Shown here piece by piece: positions 47,706 to 59,743 of a stretch of DNA of 64,000 bases. Position 1 is the first letter of the stretch; every line of letters begins with the position of its first letter. The notes beneath the pieces are model-generated. The model was given only the letters and a program-made list of their open reading frames with translations, was not told where the DNA came from and ran no database searches. The position numbers and the translations under genes were made by a program. Source of the stretch: Sarcocystis neurona (lineage: Eukaryota > Apicomplexa > Conoidasida > Eucoccidiorida > Sarcocystidae); contig KL647326.1 of the NCBI GenBank assembly GCA_000727475.1, positions 1-64,000 of the forward strand, given 5' to 3'.

Positions 47706-48209
47706 CTAAGCGCTACTCCAGAGGCCTCCGTTGTGCTGCTCCAGTTCCTGCTGCAGCTCATGCTTGCGCTGCCGTTGCTGTTGCAGCGACTGCTGCTGCG
47801 GTGGTGCGGCGGCTCCAGTTGCTGCCGTTGACGGAAGGAGCCGCCGCAGCACGGCAAACACTCCTTCCTCTACTAGAAGCAGCCGACAAGCGCCACGGGT
47901 AATAACCGCAGCAGGAGTGGTGGCACGCGTTACTGAAAAAAAACGTGGGCAAAGATCAACAGCAGCTGTGCAAGTAGCAGCAACGGTATTAACACCAGTG
48001 CCGTCAAGGGGAAGGTGAAGGCTGTTTTCTTTTCTATCACTGTCGAGAGCGGCAGCGGCAGAAAAGAAGCGAGACAGGGGCGCTTGCACGCGAGCAGCGG
48101 CTGTACTCGCAACAATAGCGATGTAGCTACCGCAAGCCCTTAACCTAACGAACCACGTGACAGATCTGATTTCTTTCGTACAGATCTGATTTTCGCCGTT
48201 GTGCTGCAT
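47706..48209 (-). CDS. Hypothetical Ala/Gln-rich protein, 167 residues
   Basis: The ATG at 48209 (MQHNGENQICTK) opens a frame to the stop at 47706. The first half is mixed composition with a hydrophobic patch (YIAIVASTAAARVQA, residues ~29-43). The last third is helix-like and Gln-rich (VFAVLRRLLPSTAA, then QQQSLQQQRQRKHELQQELE), suggesting a coiled coil. Gln runs in frame with otherwise varied codons are the local signature of real exons. No domain is recognised. It may be one exon of a longer gene; the antisense frame 47731-48018 (Cys/Ser-rich) looks like its shadow. Confidence 0.4.
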   Translation of the reverse strand: MQHNGENQICTKEIRSVTWFVRLRACGSYIAIVASTAAARVQAPLSRFFSAAAALDSDRKENSLHLPLDGTGVNTVAATCTAAVDLCPRFFSVTRATTPAAVITRGACRLLLVEEGVFAVLRRLLPSTAATGAAAPPQQQSLQQQRQRKHELQQELEQHNGGLWSSA

Positions 48210-49236
48210 CAACCACAGGCATCTGTGACAGGTCACGCTGTGTAATCCATGGTGTTCTTATACTGGTTGCGCGAACGCTGTTCTACTCCCGTTGCTGCCG
48301 TTCACCAGCACTCATACTCAGTTCGTGTTCTTCCTTGTTTACTGACCTGCTGCTGTTGCTGGTGCGCTTTTTGAAATTCGCTAGTGTTGCCTCTGTGGAA
48401 GTTTGGCGCTGCTCCGTACATCAGTTGCAGCGAGTGAACGCCTTCGCTGATGCAGCTGGTAGCGCTCTGCGTTTCTCTTGGTAACGTGGTGGTGGCCTCT
48501 TACAGCACGAACTCTAGAGGTGCGTACGTGACAACCGTAGTCAGGTGGTCCTGCTGGTAGTGTGCAGATCTGCAGTTCCTGCTGTGACCGTGTGGACTGC
48601 GTGCAGCTGGCACTGCTCCTGCGCAGGTGTGCTGCCTCCGGTGTGACTACATTAAGCTGTTGCTGCAGTTCCCCCTCATACTTCTCATGGATGACGGCAC
48701 CCGTGCAGATCTGTTCCTGATCATCAACACGTACAAGTGTAACTGCCTTCTGTCTCGTGGTCAGGTTGGAGTGTTCGCGAACGTCTGGTCTTGTAGCGGG
48801 CACCTGAGGCTGCTACTGCGTTGCAGTTGCATCTATGGCGACGGCGACCTGAAGCGTGCCACGCCGGGAGTTGTGTCTCAAGTGTGTCATTAGAGACAAG
48901 CGTGCTACTCTATAACAAAGCCGCACCTTGTGGAGCGCCCCTCCCGTTGTGTGAATACGCGTGTTCCTTCGTTTCCATGTGCTCCCACAAGCGTATGGCA
49001 TGGATGTTCCGCTGGCTGCTCACGCACTGCAGACGTACACAGCAGCAACAGGAGCGTAAAGGCACATGCACTTTTTGGCAGACCAAGCCTTCACGGCCGA
49101 CAAGTAAAGGTGCCTTCAGATGAGGAGCTGTATGTGTGCTGATGTGTGTTAACCGGGAGATGGCCCATACACACCCGTTGTAGTAGACCTCGTGGCCCTG
49201 TGCTTGAACACATAGGTTGATGCGTGCACGCACACG
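48210..49236. other. Non-coding stretch
   Basis: Scattered CAG/CTG triplets and short frames on both strands are seen, but none has length, domain or splice support. I see nothing else. Confidence 0.45.
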
Positions 49237-49410
49237 AATATGTACGTCGAGGTCAACGAATACACCTACGCGTACATACACGTTTGTAAGTACATCAATA
49301 TATGCGTCGAGGTCAACGAACACACGTATGCGTACATACACTGTATATACATCAGCATATACGTCGAGGTCAAAGAATACACCCCCTACGCATACATATA
49401 CGTTTATGCG
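49237..49410. repeat. Three tandem copies of a 57-60 bp unit
   Basis: The element cgtcgaggtcaa(c/a)gaa recurs at 49245, 49305 and 49362, each time followed by a (t/c)acacc...acgcgtacatacac-type tail. Spacings of 60 and 57 are multiples of three, so open frames persist on both strands (plus-strand peptide VEVNEYTYAYIHV and variants), but codon content reflects the ACGTA/TACATA repeat and I do not call a gene. Confidence 0.85.
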
Positions 49411-50060
49411 TGTGTACGTGTTTACACAGATATGTTTAGACATTCTGTGTGGACCGATATATATGCGTCACACTTCTGAGCGTACCGCGCGCTAGGTGGT
49501 TAATGGTGAAAATGCACAGGTTCGCTTCTTCTGGGCTACCTTCAAAGCAGAATTCATTGTGGTACTACCGTCTGCGAAAGGTTACAGTGTGAATGAAGAA
49601 GGCAATTAGCAGCAGGTCTCGTTACGCGTTTTGGCTAAAATGCCCGCTCGACGCTCCGACCTAAAACAGGCAGACTGTTGTCCCCTTAAAACCGACTGCA
49701 GAGCAGTCCCCAAACCGGTGGTAGGTACAACTTATGAAAAAAGCTCAATCTCAACTGTAGCAGGTGTCGACGGATGCCTGGTCCAGCTTCCGTTGAAACG
49801 TCATCAAGTATCTACACGGCCGCCCTCTCCCAGTGCGGATTCAAACTAACCGCCCTCTCCCCCCCCTCACTGGAGAGTGTGAACAGCTGGAAAGTACGAC
49901 TTTCACGAGGGATCTACGTGGTGCACGATTGTGCACGTACACATGCAGCATATAACAATGCATAGGTTAATGGACGTGCACACACCGTAAAGGAACCGTC
50001 TATTTCTGTAGGGGCACGTGTTTACAGATACACGCGAGCGCATACATTTGAGACGTGCAG

Positions 50061-50076
50061 AGTGTGTGTGTGTGTG

Positions 50077-50144
<68 letters not shown>
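50061..50144. repeat. (GT)n microsatellite
   Basis: About 84 bp of gtgtgtgt interrupted by gagtg, gcgtg and tatg variants. Confidence 0.95.
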
Positions 50145-50699
50145 CCGGCACGTGTACCGCTACGTATCAAGGAGCGAGCTCATATCATCCCCGACGCACG
50201 CACCTCCACGTATGTGCTACACGTGTACATAGTCGTAAGGGTATTTATCACTCTATGTGAGTGTCCAAACCGCAGGATGCTCACAAAAGAACTCTTCCAC
50301 GGAGGCGAGAGTGCGATGCAGGGCGCTTTGTTGTGGGAAAAAACAGGTGCGTGTACATCCCCGTTCCCAACTGTAGCCTGGCGACACTTCTGCAGGATCT
50401 CTGCAGTTCCCTGACAAGGACTTTTATTCACACGTAGATCTGCATCTATATATATACGAGGTGTTCGGTGTATAGACGCTCAAGTGTTTCGCTTCTTCGC
50501 GATGTACGTACATCGGGCATAAGGCGCCCTGCTGCTACCTCGTCTCAATCCTACTGTAAAGAGCACAGGCGGTTCTGGAGCAGTCCGTAGGAACATCACA
50601 GGTATTTTCTCTCTCTCTCTCTACATATATATATATATATATATATGTATACACAGGAACACACGTATGTAAGCATGTACTCATTTTCACTCAATTGTA

Positions 50700-51412
50700 G
50701 CCGCGTACTTCGTCACGGGGAACTTCCGTTAGTGGTGGATTTGGTTCACGAGGGAGAAGGGATGTTTGCCTTCCTGGTGGAGTTCGCGAAAAATATTACC
50801 CCCCTTCTTAGGGAGTACTGCGAGACGGCCTCACCCAGTCGCCTTAGTGCCTCAGCTATTCAGTTTTTGCCTCCGGTGGGACACTCATAAACAGAAGATT
50901 CGTAACAGGTAACCTCGAGAACGGTTGAATCATCATAGAAATTCGAAGTCACGCCACGTGAAACAAGTTGTGAAAAAGGTGCTCCATTACTTTTATCGAT
51001 CAAGCGTCTGACCAGCGAAACGACTCCCATAGCTTGTGTATGGGCGAAAACCACTAAATGCATCAGGGCATCTGTGGCCGGATCTCCAAGGACTAAAGCG
51101 CTTGCGATTTATGGTGTTAAGCGGATGCAACAAGATAGCACTCCGTCCCCAAAAGCAGTTGATGAGTCGTTGCAATTATCACTGCCTGTTCCACGCACAG
51201 TGACTTTTCCACCACGGGATCCGTTGCAGGGCGCTACACTTTCCACGGACGATCCGTCTGCAGAGACGCAACCGCCTCAAGTGCCCCTCGAACATTCAGT
51301 TGTCGAAACGAGTTCAGGCTGCACTGCTCTGCACGCCCTGTGCTTGCATGAAACTTCAATATTCTTTGCGCACAAGATGCCCACATACACACAAATGTAC
51401 AAGGGCACCTGA
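50700..51412 (+). other. Possible exon pair or relic resembling the LPL-type protein
   Basis: Frame 50645-50890 contains ELPLVVDLVHEGEGMFAFLV followed by FAKNITPLLREYCETASPS, with a candidate donor CCG|GTGGGA near 50875. Frame 51074-51412 contains LQLSLPVPRTVTFPPRDPL and QPPQVPLEHSV. Composition without homopolymers and the LPL start of the first piece recall the secreted protein at 29451-35044, but there is no start codon with signal peptide, and I could not find a phase-matched acceptor for the second piece. It could be a relic, part of an unresolved gene, or chance. Confidence 0.22.
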
Positions 51413-53499
51413 GAGCTGCGGAAATCACTGGACGTACACTTACCATACAGCACTGTGAAGAACTGGTACGAAAAAGTAAACTCAGCGGAAGCGCCCTTTT
51501 GGGAAATGAAGTACCATGCGATACCTATTGCCCAGCTCTTAAAAAACCAAGCTTAATTATACCCGATGGCTACCCGGCACAATCACCCAACACAGGCAAT
51601 TTCCACCAGTTCGTAGCACTGCGAGCTGGCCGGTCAGCGTGTCGGCGGCTTAGAGTGTAGGTACACCCGAAATTCATGGTTTTTGTGGCAGAAAAAATCA
51701 AGGCTTCTGCAGGACACTGAGAAACCACGTTATATTGATGAAGAAGACGTCAGCGACACCCCTCGCCTTCATTGTGAGAGCAGAGTGCCCGTTGGCGACT
51801 CGACGCGAACTAAGCAGCGAGATTCGGAAGGTGTGAGCGCTTGCTCACAAATGGTGTTACCGCTGCTTCGCGGCAGAACCGGAACAACAGAGCAACTGAG
51901 AAGACAAGGGCAGACGACAAGAAGAAATGCGAAACTGAGGTAGACAGCGGCGACATGCAGTCGAAAACGAAATGACAGATTCATTGAGGGTTGACGATGT
52001 TTCGTTTAGCTACCGAGGAAGGAATAAGAGATCCTACAGTTACTGCTAAGATATACGCACTCTAGGTCGACTTCGTAGGACAGCACAAAAAACCCACCGG
52101 TTGAGAGTAAAGGACGCCACACAAGTGCCCGTACAGCAGGAAAGTCTATTCTATCTTGGAAGTTTTGTCTCCTTCCTTTTTGTAAGGCGATACGCTGTCG
52201 ACATAGAAAGTCCACTTGTTCTCATGTGTGTTCAAAGATATGCAGACAAAAAGAAACAGTAAAGATGTCAAGAAAAATGTGCATAGTTTGACGTGTCCTC
52301 AGCTACCACGGTGAAGCTCACGGCCGACTCCATATATAAGAAAGGTACGGATGTGCCTCGCCCACGGATCTGCAGCCGTACCAATTCCTACACGTCTCCT
52401 CGCGTTCGTTGGAGTCTTATCTCCCCCCGTGGACGTGCCTCCCAAGCCAACTGTGAAAGAACGTGTCGACGTGTATGCCGAAGCATACGGCTATCGCCTC
52501 TGCTGTAGAGTCAAGTAACTGGACGCTTTAAAGCGGCAGTCGAGTTTTTCTACTTCAGAAGCCCAGTCACTGTGAAGGTGCTTCCTCAGCTGACGTCACC
52601 TGCGAATACGGAGCTAGGAATGCCAGGCAGGAAGCTACTGTGTTCGCAGTTCTTCTTGCGCCACACTTATTGATTTTACTCTTGTAGCCTGCGTGCGTCC
52701 ACATGTGAGTACACTTGCGGCGTTCGAGAGGCGTGTGTACCACCTCACGACGACAGTCCACTGAAACGGGAGTTTCCCTGCTTCACAAGTCGCATCCACG
52801 AAGAAGCTGCGACTGCTCCATTTTGCTTGCATCAAAACTTCTGCAAGATGAATGTGTAATCGATCACCTCTGTTGGATCCCCCTTTCCTGTCTGTGAGCC
52901 TGCAAGGATATAATTATATCCATGATTTTCGCACGCTCACATCTCACATGTGTACTTGACCAGCAACGTACTACTGCAGCTAATTCAAACAAAATTTGCC
53001 GCACAACTAGCCGTCTTGGATAACCACCACGAGCTGCTCATAACGTTTACACTGTCTCTTTTTCGAGTCAACCACGCTTCGACTCCATTTCTGTTCAGCA
53101 GCACCACAGTATGCACGCTTGACAAGGGGATCTTACTGTGGAGTCACGGCCCTCATTCGCACTCCTTCTGGGTGCTCCCGGCTGCTCAAATCCGTTTCGC
53201 CTTGTCTCGGAGTTTTGCTGCTGCGGCTACCCACGCTGCTCAAAGAATAGCGCACTGTAGTTCTGCTGTAGCGATAGTTGCTTGTATTACTCTTGATCCT
53301 TTGGCCAACGCATCCGCCTAAAATTGCTGTTGCAGTATCTTAAAATTAGTGCGACATGCTGGGTTCTGAAACGCAAAAGCCAGTCTTTCTCTTCTAGGGG
53401 AAAAAATTCCGTCTTTGCTGTTGAGGTTACCAGGCAGGTGCTGCTGGGTGTATTGCTATTGTTGCATGTAGCAACGGTGCTGCATTGGTCTCCTCGAGT

Positions 53500-54000
53500 C
53501 TACAGTGAGTTGGAAACACTACGCCGGAAGGTGTGCAGAAGTTCTTGCTCATACTGAAGTAGCTGCTGACTGATACCCTCCTCATGCTGCTGGAGTGGCT
53601 GCGATCCCTGCTGCCCCTCGTGCGTGCCCTGTTGCAGAAGGCTGAACCTCTCCTGCTGCGACTGATGCCACTCACGTTGCGGTTGCTGCCACATGCTTTC
53701 ACTTTTCCTGCGGAGCCAACAGCTGCTTGGCAGACGGCACATCAAAGGCACCAGCCACGTGTCCCCGCAGCTGCTGCTTCTGTGGTTGTTGTCGTGTGTG
53801 CTAGTTCCGCTGTGACATCTGATGCTACTGCATCCGCCGTGGTGAGGTAGAGCAGTGCAACGCACTTTATTTTCCCGAGCAGCAGCCTGCAGCCACGACT
53901 GCACCTGCAGACGAAGCAATGCCAGCGACAGCAGCAGAAAAGTAGGCGGGACACCAACCGCAGCATCAGCCACACGAAGGTGCACGGGAGAGCCAATCAT
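53500..54000 (-). CDS. Hypothetical Gln-rich exon or short protein
   Basis: The ATG at 54000 (MIGSPVHLRVADAA) opens a 166-codon frame to TAG at 53500. A hydrophobic stretch (FLLLSLALLRL, residues ~19-29) is followed by Cys/Ser-rich sequence and then a Gln-rich helix (SQQERFSLLQQG, ISQQLLQYEQELLHTFRR). The last ~70 residues look like a genuine exon end; the first part may be intron or another exon. It could be the 3' exon of the multi-exon minus-strand gene that occupies 54.5-62.7 kb. Antisense plus-strand frame 53584-53850 is rejected as a shadow. Confidence 0.35.
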   Translation of the reverse strand: MIGSPVHLRVADAAVGVPPTFLLLSLALLRLQVQSWLQAAARENKVRCTALPHHGGCSSIRCHSGTSTHDNNHRSSSCGDTWLVPLMCRLPSSCWLRRKSESMWQQPQREWHQSQQERFSLLQQGTHEGQQGSQPLQQHEEGISQQLLQYEQELLHTFRRSVSNSL

Positions 54001-54539
54001 GTTTGGTGTTTTCAGATAATGAGTTGTCACAACTAAGCTTAGTGCGGGTGGACAAAATAGTACAGCTGCAACGGCAGTCAAAACATCCACGCAAAACACT
54101 TGGAGCAGTCACAACAGAGGCCCGAAAGTAATGAAGTTTCGATCCGTCTGGGAATTCCGGCGGGCGACTGCGGCGAGCGGTCACACAACAACCGCAGCGA
54201 AATGCAGCAACGATTCCAGGAGACAGGAAGCCGGCAGCAGGGCGCATAGCAGCAACATGCGCACAAACTACTGCAGCCGCAGTCGCAGTAGTGACGCCCC
54301 AACAGCAGCAGCAAGGCACAAGCGAATAACAACAGCCGCACACACGCAAAAAACTCTCCGGGACTTTACGGGAAAACAGCAGCCGCAGTAGCAGCCGCCT
54401 GACAACAGTCGCGACAGAAGTGGCAGCTACGAAGAACACGACTGCACGCTCACTTGTCACAAATCGCTTCAGCAGTCGTCGCGTGTTTTTGTTTTCCGTG
54501 TCCCTACGCACACGTGAGTTCGTCTTACACGGGGCATGA
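54001..54539. other. Spacer or intron, no clear coding
   Basis: CAG-containing sequence with short frames in all phases. A minus-strand frame through this stretch is Cys/Val/Ala-rich and lacks the Gln or charged content of nearby exons. I see no supported feature. Confidence 0.4.
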
Positions 54540-56637
54540 TATATCCGGAGGATGAAAGCAATGCGATAGAGGAATGCTGCTGCTGCTGAAGCTCGCAAAT
54601 CCACGGGCCTTGTTGCTGGAGAGCGGCACAGATCTTCTGCTGCTCCAGCAGCATCCGATATACCCTGTCGGAAAAGGCGGGCAGTTTCCACCCATAGTAG
54701 CTGCTTTTGTGGTCGCAGCTGCTACCCTGCCTGCCCTCGTGGCTGTCGTATTTCCACCAGCTGTTGCTGTGGATTTCACCGTCGCAAGTGGCCACACTCC
54801 ACGGCGTCTTTCTCGTCGTCAAGCTCCTGTTCTCCCTGCTACGGCTGCGACGGCGACTGCTACCGCTGTTGGCGTAGCTGTTGTTACTGCTGTTGCTGCC
54901 GTCACTGCTGTTGCTGCCGTTACTGCTGTAGCTGCTCTTACTCCTGTCGCCGCTGCTGTTTCCGCAGCCACCCGCAGTGTCCTCCTGGTAGCAACAGCAG
55001 TAGCAGCCAAACGCCTGACTCAAGCGGGGAAGGTGACTGCTGTTACAGCTGCGTAGCCCCCGCAGCAGAAGCTCAGGAAGTTGAAATTTGCTGGTAATCT
55101 GAGAAGTGTTTCGCACTGACCACCTCGCGTTGCTGCTGCTCCAACGCCGTGCCTTCTTGCTGTCTAACACGGTGCTGCTGCGGTAAGCGTTTCTCCTCAG
55201 GTTACCGCACCTCAACGCATCCGTGCCTCTTGTGCACGAAAACCCAGATGATGTGCAGGTGGCAGCAGCGGCAACAGCTGCAACAGAAGCACGCGAAAGA
55301 AACATATGAAGCGGGTTATCGGGTGGAAGACTCTCACACACTCCCGCGCAAACTACGCCATCACCGCCCCCGCAGCTGCTGCAGCTGCTGCCGTTGCCGC
55401 AGCTGTTGTTGCAGTAGCAGCCAGTATCTGTGTTGCTGTTACTGAGGCTGCTGCTCTTGTTCACAGAAAGAAGTTCGTTTATCTTTGCGCACCACATCTG
55501 CAGATCCTCTGCTGCTCCTACTGCAGCAGCACATTTCCACGCCGGCTCTGAACGCCAGCAGCAGCAGGCGTCACTGTCTTGCCACCTGTCGTCCCTTGGG
55601 CTGACGTGAATGCCGTTCGGACTGCAGCTGGTGCTGCCCCTGCAACAAGCTCCCAACGCCTCGTCTTCATGCTCGCCGCCTCGGCATGTTTCACTGCTGC
55701 TGCTATTGTCGCAGCAACCGCTGTGCCAATTATTGCGGCTGCTGCTGTACACGTCCTTGCTGCCAGTGAGGCTGCTACTGCTGTGGCCACTGCTGTTGTT
55801 GCTTCTGATGCCGCTTCCGTTGCTCCAGCCGCCGGAGTTAGTGCTGCACCAGCTGATAGAGTTGCATAGGCTTCCTTTGCGGTTATTTTCATCTTCAGCA
55901 GCACGGGGGGAAGAAACAACCTGGTGCTTTTTGTAGGAAAAATTTTCGTATGTTGCTGTTTCGGCTTGAACGAAATTGATGTTGCTGTCTCCGATGTTCC
56001 TCCGTCGCGCTTGGCACCGCTGTCTGCTGCCGAAGCCCTCGGCATGGGGGAGAGAGCCGCAGCAATCGCAAACACAGTAGCACCGTAAGCAAAACCCGCA
56101 GCAACCGTAGCCGGCTGTACAGTTGTGGCAGCTGCAGCTTCGCGAGAGCCTCCCCTCCCTCCACCTCCCCCAGCAGCAGCAGCACACACCAGATGACGAT
56201 GACCAGCAGCAGCGGCAACAGCAATCGTGAAGCGCGCAGCCGCATCGGCTGCCGCTTGTATACCATGGGGGCTGCTCGGAGCAGCTGCACTGGTGTAGTG
56301 AGGGGCAGCCGAAGTGCTGCCGTAAATGCACCGGGTGCTTGAGACGGGAGACAGCCGCCGCGGCTGCAACAAAACCAGCACCTGCTGCGTCGCCAGCAGC
56401 AAGTGATGGTTCTGCTGGCGCCGCTGCTGCTTTGCTGTGGCATGCTGCGCACCCAGGAGACGGCGGGTTACACGAGACACTTCCACAGGCGACTTTTGCT
56501 GCTGCACACTCCTTACGTGTGCTACAGCAGGGAGAAGCAGCAGCAAGAGCAGACGCGGCGGCAGCAGCAGCGGCGTCGCCGACCAGGAGACTAGAAGCGA
56601 AGCGCACCCGCCTTCTCGTTGTTTTGTCTCGGACTGC
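54540..56637 (-). CDS. Ala/Ser-rich exon cluster with PH-domain C-terminal helix
   Basis: Several exons seem to be packed here, because the plausible frame switches. An acceptor gttctgtgttgctgcag ends at 56638; from 56637 the frame reads AVRDKTTRRRVRFASSLL and then poly-Ala to about 56,310. In the next frame 56,300-55,520 is Ala/Gly-rich and includes FLPPVLLKMKITAKEAY. From about 55,560 the first frame resumes with WKCAAAVGAAEDLQMWC and AKINELL, which fits the last strand and C-terminal helix of a PH domain, including its invariant Trp. Further on come TSKFQLPELLLRGL and a Ser/Asn repeat (54,850-54,960). Near 54,700-54,560 is AFSDRVYRMLLEQQKICAAL with short Gln runs. Exact joins are not resolved. 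This is probably part of the same gene as the PH first-half exon at 59.7-61.3 kb. Confidence 0.5.
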
Positions 56638-57499
56638 CTGCAGCAACACAGAACCAGCAGACTGAAGTAGCAGCTATTAGCATGCAGCAGCGCTGCACGC
56701 AGTACCTATTAACATGCAGGAGCACCAGCAGCGACGCCCATATATTGCCTGTCTGCATATACACGTACACACACGAATAAAAATACGCTTTAACGCACAC
56801 CTACACAAAAAAGCAAAGATATGTCCGCACATACACGCCTTTTAGAAGATGTGCACAAGCACGAAGATTAGGTGGTTTCTGACGACAGAGACTTTTAGAC
56901 TGCATTGTACTTGCTGTTCCCCTGCGTCACCGCGTGCGTGCTTCATTGACTTGCTTTCTGCACGGCAAGGAACACGCCTTTACCAACGCATCTAATTCAT
57001 TCTCAAGCACTGTCTACTGACGATGTCTTGCTTCTATGCAACAAGACTTGTTCCTGTGAAGCACGAAGGACTGCCTGCTACAATTTCACCGCGCCAATTC
57101 TGACGCCCGGCACGAGCATCTCTTCCGTAAGAAAAAGTCAAAGATGCCGCCGTGCCGCTATTTCCGGAGGGATTACTACTTCCGCTAGTGTGTCTCTACT
57201 CCTGTTGGAGCTGTCTTCGCTACTGTCGCTTATTGCTGGTGCTGCTGTAGCTTTCGCTTCTGACTACTCAGCCGCCGACGCTGTCGCTTCTTCCTGGTGC
57301 ACCTGTGTCTGCTGCTGAGGCTGGGCCGGTCGCGCGCACGATATTGCTGCAGCTCCGCCTGCTCCTTCTACGGTGTGTGTCTCTGCGGGTCTGCTTCCCC
57401 CTCTGCTGCAACGCCTGCTGCAGCAGAAGCTTCGCTGAGAAGCGTAAGGGCAACAGCGGCAGCGGCGGCAGGACACAAGAGCAGCTGCTGCAGCCTCAC
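56638..57499. other. Probable intron or spacer
   Basis: It lies between a strong donor (GCTG|GTGAGG at 57499) and a strong acceptor (gctgcag ending 56638), both phase 0. It contains CTG-rich sequence at 57,180-57,480 and ordinary sequence otherwise. No independent gene is seen. Confidence 0.45.
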
Positions 57500-57975
57500 C
57501 AGCGTTAGCCATTCGAGATGTTTCTCATCGAGCTTTCCTCTGCCTCGCGACTTTCCTTCCACTGTAGCAGCTTCAGCAGCACCGCTGCCCTGTGTTTTCC
57601 ACTCCTGTCCTTCGTTGGTACCAACATGGCTGTAGCGGCTGCTGCAGTTGTCTTCTAACGAGGCGCTGCAGGCAGAGCTGCAGCAGTTCCTTCTGGCAAA
57701 GACATTTCCTGATCGACGCGGCGTGGTGAGCTTCGAGCAGCGAGATGCGCATTCCTCTTGCTCTTCCTCTTGACGCAGTGTGGCTGCTGCGCGTGCATCT
57801 GGACCACCTGCGCCTTCCCGTCCCGGTGGCACGGCTGCTCGTGTCGAAGGCGCCGTCCTGCAAAAACCGCGGCAGGTGCTGCGGCCGTTGCGAACCTCAG
57901 ACCTGTGCAGCGGCAACTGCAAATCCAGCTGCCTAAACGAGATATACATCCAGCCAAGACGGGCAGTCTGCAGGA
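57500..57975 (-). CDS. Internal exon of the PH-domain gene region
   Basis: Acceptor ggtattgttcctgcag ends at 57976 and donor ACGCTG|GTGAGG follows 57500, an exon of about 476 bp. With the acceptor read in phase 0 the frame gives ARLGWMYISFRQLDLQLPL, then Arg/Ser/Glu-rich sequence (LRQEEEQEECASRCSKL, NVFARRNCC), and ends GKLDEKHLEWLTL. Joining to 56637 continues in phase as AVRDKTTRRRVRF. The overall length is not an exact multiple of three from that acceptor, so the true 5' edge may be a nearby ag (for example after cgtttaggcag, about 57939). No domain is assigned to this piece alone. Confidence 0.42.
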
Positions 57976-59172
57976 ACAATACCAGTAGCATCGACCCGGA
58001 ACAGCCATACAGACACATACAGATGCAGACTTGTCGGTGCGGGTCTAACAGAAGCAAACGCAAACAAACGTATTAGAAATCAAATACTCAACGTAACACA
58101 CTAGGAAAACAGACTCATACCATCTGTTTACGTCTCACTCGTGCAGAAATCCCGCTGCAGTGCGAATATGCTAGAGCAGACGCGCTGAATCACAACCTTC
58201 ATTACGCGATGTACCTTACGCCAGAGTGTGCAACTCTCGCTGGGATTCGTAGAAAGCGCCATGGATTCACACGTAGGAGTATAATCATATACACTAGGAC
58301 TACTCGTGCCTAAGAACTCCACATGTGTGCAATTCACATACAAAACAGCTTCATAAATACTCTGGTCGCCCGTTTTGCAGTGCGGGCGCCCATATATATA
58401 TACATACGTATATACGCATTTACGAATATGCACACGTACATACTGCTTCATGTTAAAAGTATACATTCACCATTCCAGCACATACACACATGTACGTTCA
58501 CATGTACCCGTGTATAGGATTATGCGCACTGCAGAAATATAAATAGTACACATAGATAATATATCTATGTGTATGTGGATGTGCCTGTTCGCAAGCACAC
58601 AGGAACTAAGTGCGCACGCGAACACACACAGACGTATATATATATATATATATGTGGTAAAATACAGTTCTATACAACTGTGGCCTATACACGGGTAAAG
58701 AGTCTTCATACGTGAGCAGTACAGCTGTGCGGGTCGAGCAGGTGGGAGACGAGGCAAAAGACCTAAGACGTGTAGCCATACACGGGTGCACGTTCAGGAT
58801 ACGTCGAGAGCTCGTGCACGTACATAGCATAGACGTACATCCAAAGTATGTCCTTAGCAGTGCTGCTACGTTAATGTATGAAGGGTGAACGTAAGCAGCT
58901 CATCGTGAGCACTACGCAAACCTATGTTATACGCGCACGCGTAGTAGCTACAACCTGGAGAGGTGCGCCCGGATATACAGGAAGCACAGGGACCCACAAG
59001 CGTAGGGCCGAAGAGGGGAAATTTGCCCATACGAAGCGATGCTTGAATTTCACTGCTCCTGCTGCAACGCTGGCACTGCTGCTGCTGCGTGCTCCTGTAA
59101 ATAGTGTGGGCTCTCCTGTTGCATGTGTCTATTCGTCTGCAGCTGCTGGTGCCGGGGCCTGCTGCCGCTCGC
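57976..59172. other. Microsatellite-rich intron or spacer
   Basis: It holds TATATA tracts (58,392-58,402 and 58,636-58,653), an imperfect palindrome around 58,546-58,572 (acacatagat ... atctatgtgt) and TACACG-type repeats. No coding frame is supported. It most likely separates exons of the minus-strand PH gene. Confidence 0.5.
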
Positions 59173-59743
59173 TCATCTGCCGCTGCCGCTGCTGTCCCCG
59201 GGAAAATATCTTACCTCAGCGCTGAGCTGGAGGACTTCGGTGGGAGCCGCAGCGCGTCGCAGCAACTGCAGCACTCTTTCATTCCTATCTGCATGACAGC
59301 AACTGTAGCAGCCTCCACCAGCAGCTCCGGTATCCGCCGTATCACGTAGCGAAGCAGCACCACAGCAACTGCGAGAGGAATCCGCCGCGGCCCCCGCGCA
59401 CAGACAGCCGCAACCGCCAGTACAACCAACACAGACTGACTCCTGTTGGTTGTTCTGCCGGGTGCGCTGCGCGTCCTGCCGGTCCTGCTCCACGTTCCCT
59501 TCTGCTATTGCAGGTGAACAAGGGGAGACCATGCAAGGGAACACAGCAGCAGTTGCACCGCCAGCACCCGGCGCAGCCGCGCCGGCCGAAGTCAAAACGT
59601 CTTCTTGATAGCCCCTGCAGCACTGGTTGCATATGCTGCAGCCGCGGCCGCAGTAGCAGTCCCAAGCACAGAGTTCAGCGTTGCCGGCGCTGTTATGCCT
59701 ACTACGGTCGCAACGGAGCGGAAAGCGGGGGTTGTGATCGTAC

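Larger units (their letters stand above)
49411..53499. other. Mostly non-coding; microsatellites and possible gene relics
   Basis: It contains a (GT)n tract at 50061-50144, a (CT)n/(TA)n tract at about 50604-50648, and short frames. Plus-strand pieces at 50700-50880 and 51120-51400 have ordinary protein-like composition and are entered separately. From 51,450 to 53,500 I see no frame with support; a pyrimidine-rich piece at 53,035-53,300 gives only a short Ser/Phe/Ala frame (52950-53321). Confidence 0.45.

Noticed and set aside
49903..50151. Minus-strand poly-(His-Thr) frame
   Set aside because: It is a direct translation of the (GT)n microsatellite.
54574..55056. 160-codon plus-strand Ala/Val/Thr-rich frame
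   Set aside because: It is antisense to a Ser/Asn repeat in the minus-strand exon cluster; its near-perfect AVTAVA periodicity reflects the DNA repeat.
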